NCBI GenBank assembly: GCA_039199225.1
Contig: JBCCSZ010000337.1
Location: forward strand, 1 to 8,284
Length of the DNA stretch: 8,284 bases
Direction: 5' to 3'
Origin: JBCCSZ01 sp039199225
Lineage (GTDB): Bacteria > Bacteroidota > Bacteroidia > Chitinophagales > Saprospiraceae
Position 1 is the stretch's first letter; each line of letters opens with the position of its first letter. Positions 5,465 through 8,284 of this stretch are shown one piece after another. The notes under the pieces were generated by a model. That model ran no database searches, had not been told where the DNA came from, and saw nothing but the letters and a program-made list of their open reading frames with translations. The translations under genes and the position numbers were made by a program.

Positions 5465-6766
5465 ATGGACCCCTTTGAAGTATATGACTATTGGAGTGCC
5501 TGGGGCTTTGGCAAGCTGGTCCGTGTCTTTTGGTATTTTATCATCTTCGAATTGTCTCGCTACGTACTCATCGATTTTTTCATCCTTTGTATTTTTAAGC
5601 TGACCGCCAGAAGTCGGAAAGCTCGCTGGGACGACGCCAAGCAGGCTTTTTGGAACGAGCGTCCGCTGATTTCCATCATTGCTCCAGGAAAAAATGAGGG
5701 GAAGAACATCTACAAGCTGGTGAAGTCACTCAACGAGCAGACCTACCAAAACGTCGAAATCATCATTGTAGACGATGGGTCGGACGACGACTCGGCGGTG
5801 ATTGGCCGCAGCTTGGAAAAGCACGGTTTGATCGATGTGTTCATACGGAATGAAAAGCGGGGAGGCAAAGCTTCTGCCGCCAATTTGGCCCTGCGCTATT
5901 GCACTGGTAAGTACCTACTCCACCTGGATGCAGACAGCTCTTTTGATCGCGATGCTGTGGAACGTATCATTATTCCCTTTTATATGGACGAGCGCATAGG
6001 AGGGGTGGGAGGAAACGTGAAAGTCCGGAATTACAACGAAAGTCTATGTGCCAAACTTCAGGCAATTGAATACTTGAAAAGTATCTCCTCTGGTCGGATT
6101 GTTACTTCTTTTTTGGGCATCTACCGAATCATCTCGGGTGCCTTCGGAGCCTTTCGAATGGATGCTGTCCGGCAGGTGGGCGGCTGGGACATCGGCCCTG
6201 GCTTGGATGGAGACATCACGGTCAAGTTGCGAAAGGCAGGTTACAATATCCACTTCGAACATACGGCGGTATGCCTAACCGCAGCGCCTACAAAATTTCG
6301 CAAGCTTTGGAACCAGCGCATGCGTTGGAGCCGTTCCCTGGTGCGCTTCCGCCTACGCAAGCACCTCGACGTTTTTGTGCCGCACAAAGGATTTCGCTTT
6401 ACCAACTTCCTGGGGTTTGTTGAAAACATCATGTACAACTTCGTTCTCGACCTCAAGTGGTATGTTTACATCATCGATATGGTTTTTAATTATGGCGATT
6501 GGATCAAATACATCTTGCCCATCAACATACTGCTGTATATTGTCGCCGGCTTTGCTCAGCAATTTACGATCTCTCAATTCTCTGAGCGGGCCAAAGAGGA
6601 GCGGGTTTTGTGGTTGTATGTGCCTTTGATGGTTTTTTATGTGGCAGTCTTTCTGCGCTTATGCCGGACGTTCGCCTACATTCGGGAGCTGTTCTTTAAG
6701 TCATCTTACCGAGACCCTTGGAACCCACAGAAATCTTCCTACCAAGCGGTCAAAGAGGGGTATTAA
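5465..6766 (+). CDS. Membrane family-2 glycosyltransferase, processive polysaccharide-synthase type
   Basis: 433 residues. Two hydrophobic N-terminal segments (about 19-44) are followed by a cytosolic GT-A domain and C-terminal membrane helices (roughly 328-341, 348-366, 381-400). Catalytic landmarks in order: ISIIAPGKNEGKNI (69-82), VDDGS (102-106), GGKASAAN (133-140), LDADSS (154-159, the DxD nucleotide-sugar/metal site), acceptor-site acid in GLDGD (246-250) and QRMRW (284-288, the QxxRW motif of processive synthases). These place it with cellulose, poly-N-acetylglucosamine, hyaluronan and chitin-type synthases, which polymerise a UDP-sugar and extrude the chain through their own membrane pore. 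The length is close to PgaC/IcaA and far shorter than BcsA; there is no PilZ domain. The canonical TED reads GLD here. The polymer cannot be told from sequence. It lies 31 bp after the TackOD1 gene, probably co-transcribed. Confidence 0.93.
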   Translation: MDPFEVYDYWSAWGFGKLVRVFWYFIIFELSRYVLIDFFILCIFKLTARSRKARWDDAKQAFWNERPLISIIAPGKNEGKNIYKLVKSLNEQTYQNVEIIIVDDGSDDDSAVIGRSLEKHGLIDVFIRNEKRGGKASAANLALRYCTGKYLLHLDADSSFDRDAVERIIIPFYMDERIGGVGGNVKVRNYNESLCAKLQAIEYLKSISSGRIVTSFLGIYRIISGAFGAFRMDAVRQVGGWDIGPGLDGDITVKLRKAGYNIHFEHTAVCLTAAPTKFRKLWNQRMRWSRSLVRFRLRKHLDVFVPHKGFRFTNFLGFVENIMYNFVLDLKWYVYIIDMVFNYGDWIKYILPINILLYIVAGFAQQFTISQFSERAKEERVLWLYVPLMVFYVAVFLRLCRTFAYIRELFFKSSYRDPWNPQKSSYQAVKEGY

Positions 6767-6808
6767 GCTTGAGGTGATGTAACTAATTTGGGGTGCAACT
6801 AAAAATGG

Positions 6809-8212
6809 CTATCTATAAATATACAGCACCGTATGAACTTCCCGGTCATCCTCCAACTCCGGCGCAAAGTCAAAAAATACTTCGTGCAAATCATATGCTT
6901 GTTGTAGTGCCTCATTGAAGAGTTCCAGTCCCTCTTGGCGACGATTCATCAATAGGAGGCAGGCCGCACGACAGTAGAGTAGTTCGACACCACCGGCAAA
7001 GGCACTGGCATCTTCCAAGGTTAACAGCGCTTCTTCATCCCGGCCATTTTCAATTAAGAAGTTCGCATACTGAATCCAGTACTTGCTTTGTTCCGGGGCC
7101 GTCTCTGTGGTTTGCTTAAACCAATGAGCTGCTTTTAAGTTATCTTCTATTTGGTGGTAAGCTTCTGCGAGTGCAGCCATATATTCTTCAAAGAAGGGAT
7201 TGCATTCAATGGCTTTGCTGAAATATTCGATGGCTTTGATCCACTGGCGTTGGCGGGCAAGGTTTTGTCCCAAGCGGTAGTAAGCCGCATCATCTCCGGG
7301 ATTTACCGCAATGGCTTTCAGGTAGAAGGCGTGGGCCATCCCCATATCGTTGATTTGCTCGTAGCAAAATCCGAGGCTGGTGTAGATGTTGCTATCTGCT
7401 TCGATCTGTTCCAAGGCATCCTCGTAGCAGGACAATGCCTTTTCATAGTCTCCCAAAGCAATGAAGGATTCTGCACAGTCTTTATAGGCCGAACTGAAGG
7501 AAGGATCGATTAAGTAGGCATATTCAAAAGATTCGGCAGCTTGTTCGAAGTGGCCTAGACAGAAATAGGCATGCCCTAGATTGTACCAGCAAATGTGGCA
7601 ATAAGGATCGTTGTCCAGTAGAAATTGGTGGAGGGCGACGCTCTCATGGTAGAGTTTACTGAGTTCGACGCTGTACCAGAGCCGCTTGAGGACCGATTTG
7701 TTGTTGGGACTCAAATAGAGGGCTTCTCGAAGAGCGAAAAACATTTGATCGAATTCTTCGAGGTATTCAAAAATACAAGCTTCGCAAAAGAAAACTTCGC
7801 TTTGTTCTGCTTTGGTGGAGGCGATGAGCTTGAGCCTTTCAAGGAGGCTGAAAGCATCCTCTGTTTGGCCCAAGGAAGTCATGATCTCGGCGCGAAGCAA
7901 AAGAACCTCCAGTTGGTTGGGCGCATACAATTCTGCTTGGCGCAAACAATCCAATGCCAGCTGTTGGCATCCCTTTTCGAGTAAAATTTGGGCCTTTAAG
8001 AGGTAGAAGTCTGCAAAAGAAGGATGTTGGCTCAATGCAAGGTCCACTGCGTGGATCGCCTGGTCGGGTCGATTGTCCTGGCGATAGTGGCTGATGATTC
8101 GTTGAAATGCCGTTTCCTCAAAAAATACTACCGTTCCCTTTTGTGACATCGCCTCATACTCAGAAATGAGCACATTTAAAGTATTGGGGTGGTTAGAATC
8201 GTATGCTTTCAT
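6809..8212 (-). CDS. TPR-repeat protein, function unknown
   Basis: 467 residues from the ATG at 8210-8212 (MKAYDSNHPN). The frame stays open 16 codons further upstream from a TTG, but that extension is A/T-rich non-coding-like sequence, so the ATG is preferred. Almost the whole protein is about 11-12 tandem tetratricopeptide repeats of about 34 residues from about residue 36 to 440. The clearest begins WYNLGHAYFCLGHFEQAAES (209-228); another is YYRLGQNLARQRQWIKAIEY (311-330). TPRs are helix-pair scaffolds for protein-protein contacts. There is no signal peptide or membrane segment, so it is probably cytoplasmic. The N-terminal about 35 residues (with EYEAMSQKGTVVFFEE) lie outside the repeats. 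It is convergent with the glycosyltransferase, with only 42 bp between stops, so it is not in that operon and need not be related to it. No partner can be named. Confidence 0.93.
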   Translation of the reverse strand: MKAYDSNHPNTLNVLISEYEAMSQKGTVVFFEETAFQRIISHYRQDNRPDQAIHAVDLALSQHPSFADFYLLKAQILLEKGCQQLALDCLRQAELYAPNQLEVLLLRAEIMTSLGQTEDAFSLLERLKLIASTKAEQSEVFFCEACIFEYLEEFDQMFFALREALYLSPNNKSVLKRLWYSVELSKLYHESVALHQFLLDNDPYCHICWYNLGHAYFCLGHFEQAAESFEYAYLIDPSFSSAYKDCAESFIALGDYEKALSCYEDALEQIEADSNIYTSLGFCYEQINDMGMAHAFYLKAIAVNPGDDAAYYRLGQNLARQRQWIKAIEYFSKAIECNPFFEEYMAALAEAYHQIEDNLKAAHWFKQTTETAPEQSKYWIQYANFLIENGRDEEALLTLEDASAFAGGVELLYCRAACLLLMNRRQEGLELFNEALQQAYDLHEVFFDFAPELEDDREVHTVLYIYR

Positions 8213-8284
8213 GGTTTGAAATGGCTTCGTTTCGGGTAAATATAAATAAAAAACGACCAAAAGAATCTGAAAATTTGATGGAAA

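Noticed and set aside
7151..7984. Plus-strand open frames of about 120 codons opposite the TPR gene
   Set aside because: Shadows of the repetitive TPR coding sequence; the minus-strand frame shows unmistakable TPR motifs.
8213..8260. 16-codon N-terminal extension of the TPR protein from a TTG at 8260
   Set aside because: The extension is A/T-rich, looks like promoter and leader sequence, and a good ATG exists at 8212 with a sensible TPR-family N terminus.
8237..8261. Minus-strand TATATTTA (8237-8244) with TTTG (8258-8261) as a Bacteroidota promoter for the TPR gene
   Set aside because: The -7 match lacks the final G and the 13-base spacing to TTTG is too short for the usual arrangement; the region is A/T-rich enough for chance matches.
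1..8284. CRISPR array, tRNA/rRNA genes, insertion sequences, attachment sites
   Set aside because: No regularly spaced repeats, cloverleaf-type sequence, transposase frame or terminal inverted repeats with target duplications were found on either strand.

Overview
The window looks like a piece of a Bacteroidota chromosome, with a Saprospiria/Lewinella-like flavour. The grounds are start codons preceded by A/T-rich sequence rather than Shine-Dalgarno motifs, the pairing of an RNase Y gene with a large solo TPR gene, and the protein styles. This assignment is inference from style; no 16S or other marker is present.

Layout. (1) Bases 1-243 are the last 80 codons of rny (ribonuclease Y), closed by a strong intrinsic terminator at 290-328. 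(2) Bases 329-620 are a gene-free leader with a 13-bp inverted repeat and a short perfect palindrome next to the following start codon. (3) Bases 621-6766 hold four same-strand genes. They are a TolC-like outer-membrane protein with an extra C-terminal alpha/beta domain, a single-pass HlyD-type periplasmic adaptor (4-nt ATGA overlap with the first gene), a cysteine-rich TackOD1-type protein with a receiver-like N terminus and a GGDEF-like C terminus, and a membrane family-2 glycosyltransferase of the cellulose/PNAG/hyaluronan synthase type. A 173-bp gap between genes 2 and 3 carries a possible internal promoter and a 23-codon ORF that overlaps the next start. (4) On the minus strand, convergent with the cluster, is a TPR-repeat protein (start best placed at 8212).

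How the genes may work together. No ABC, RND or MFS pump is present to partner the TolC/HlyD pair; the only inner-membrane machine in the cluster is the processive-type glycosyltransferase. The most economical reading is a synthase-dependent exopolysaccharide system. In it the GT2 polymerises and extrudes the chain, and the HlyD-like adaptor and TolC-like channel take it across the periplasm and outer membrane. The TackOD1 protein would be the cytoplasmic regulator. Its C-terminal domain reads as a degenerate GGDEF: the catalytic GGDEF is replaced by SPSHY, but an RxxD sits exactly five residues before it, where the c-di-GMP inhibitory site lies in true GGDEF proteins. That makes it a candidate c-di-GMP receptor, in the way PelD is for Pel polysaccharide. 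The glycosyltransferase has no PilZ domain, so control would have to come from a separate protein. The architecture is inferred from sequence reading only; the polymer and the c-di-GMP link are hypotheses.
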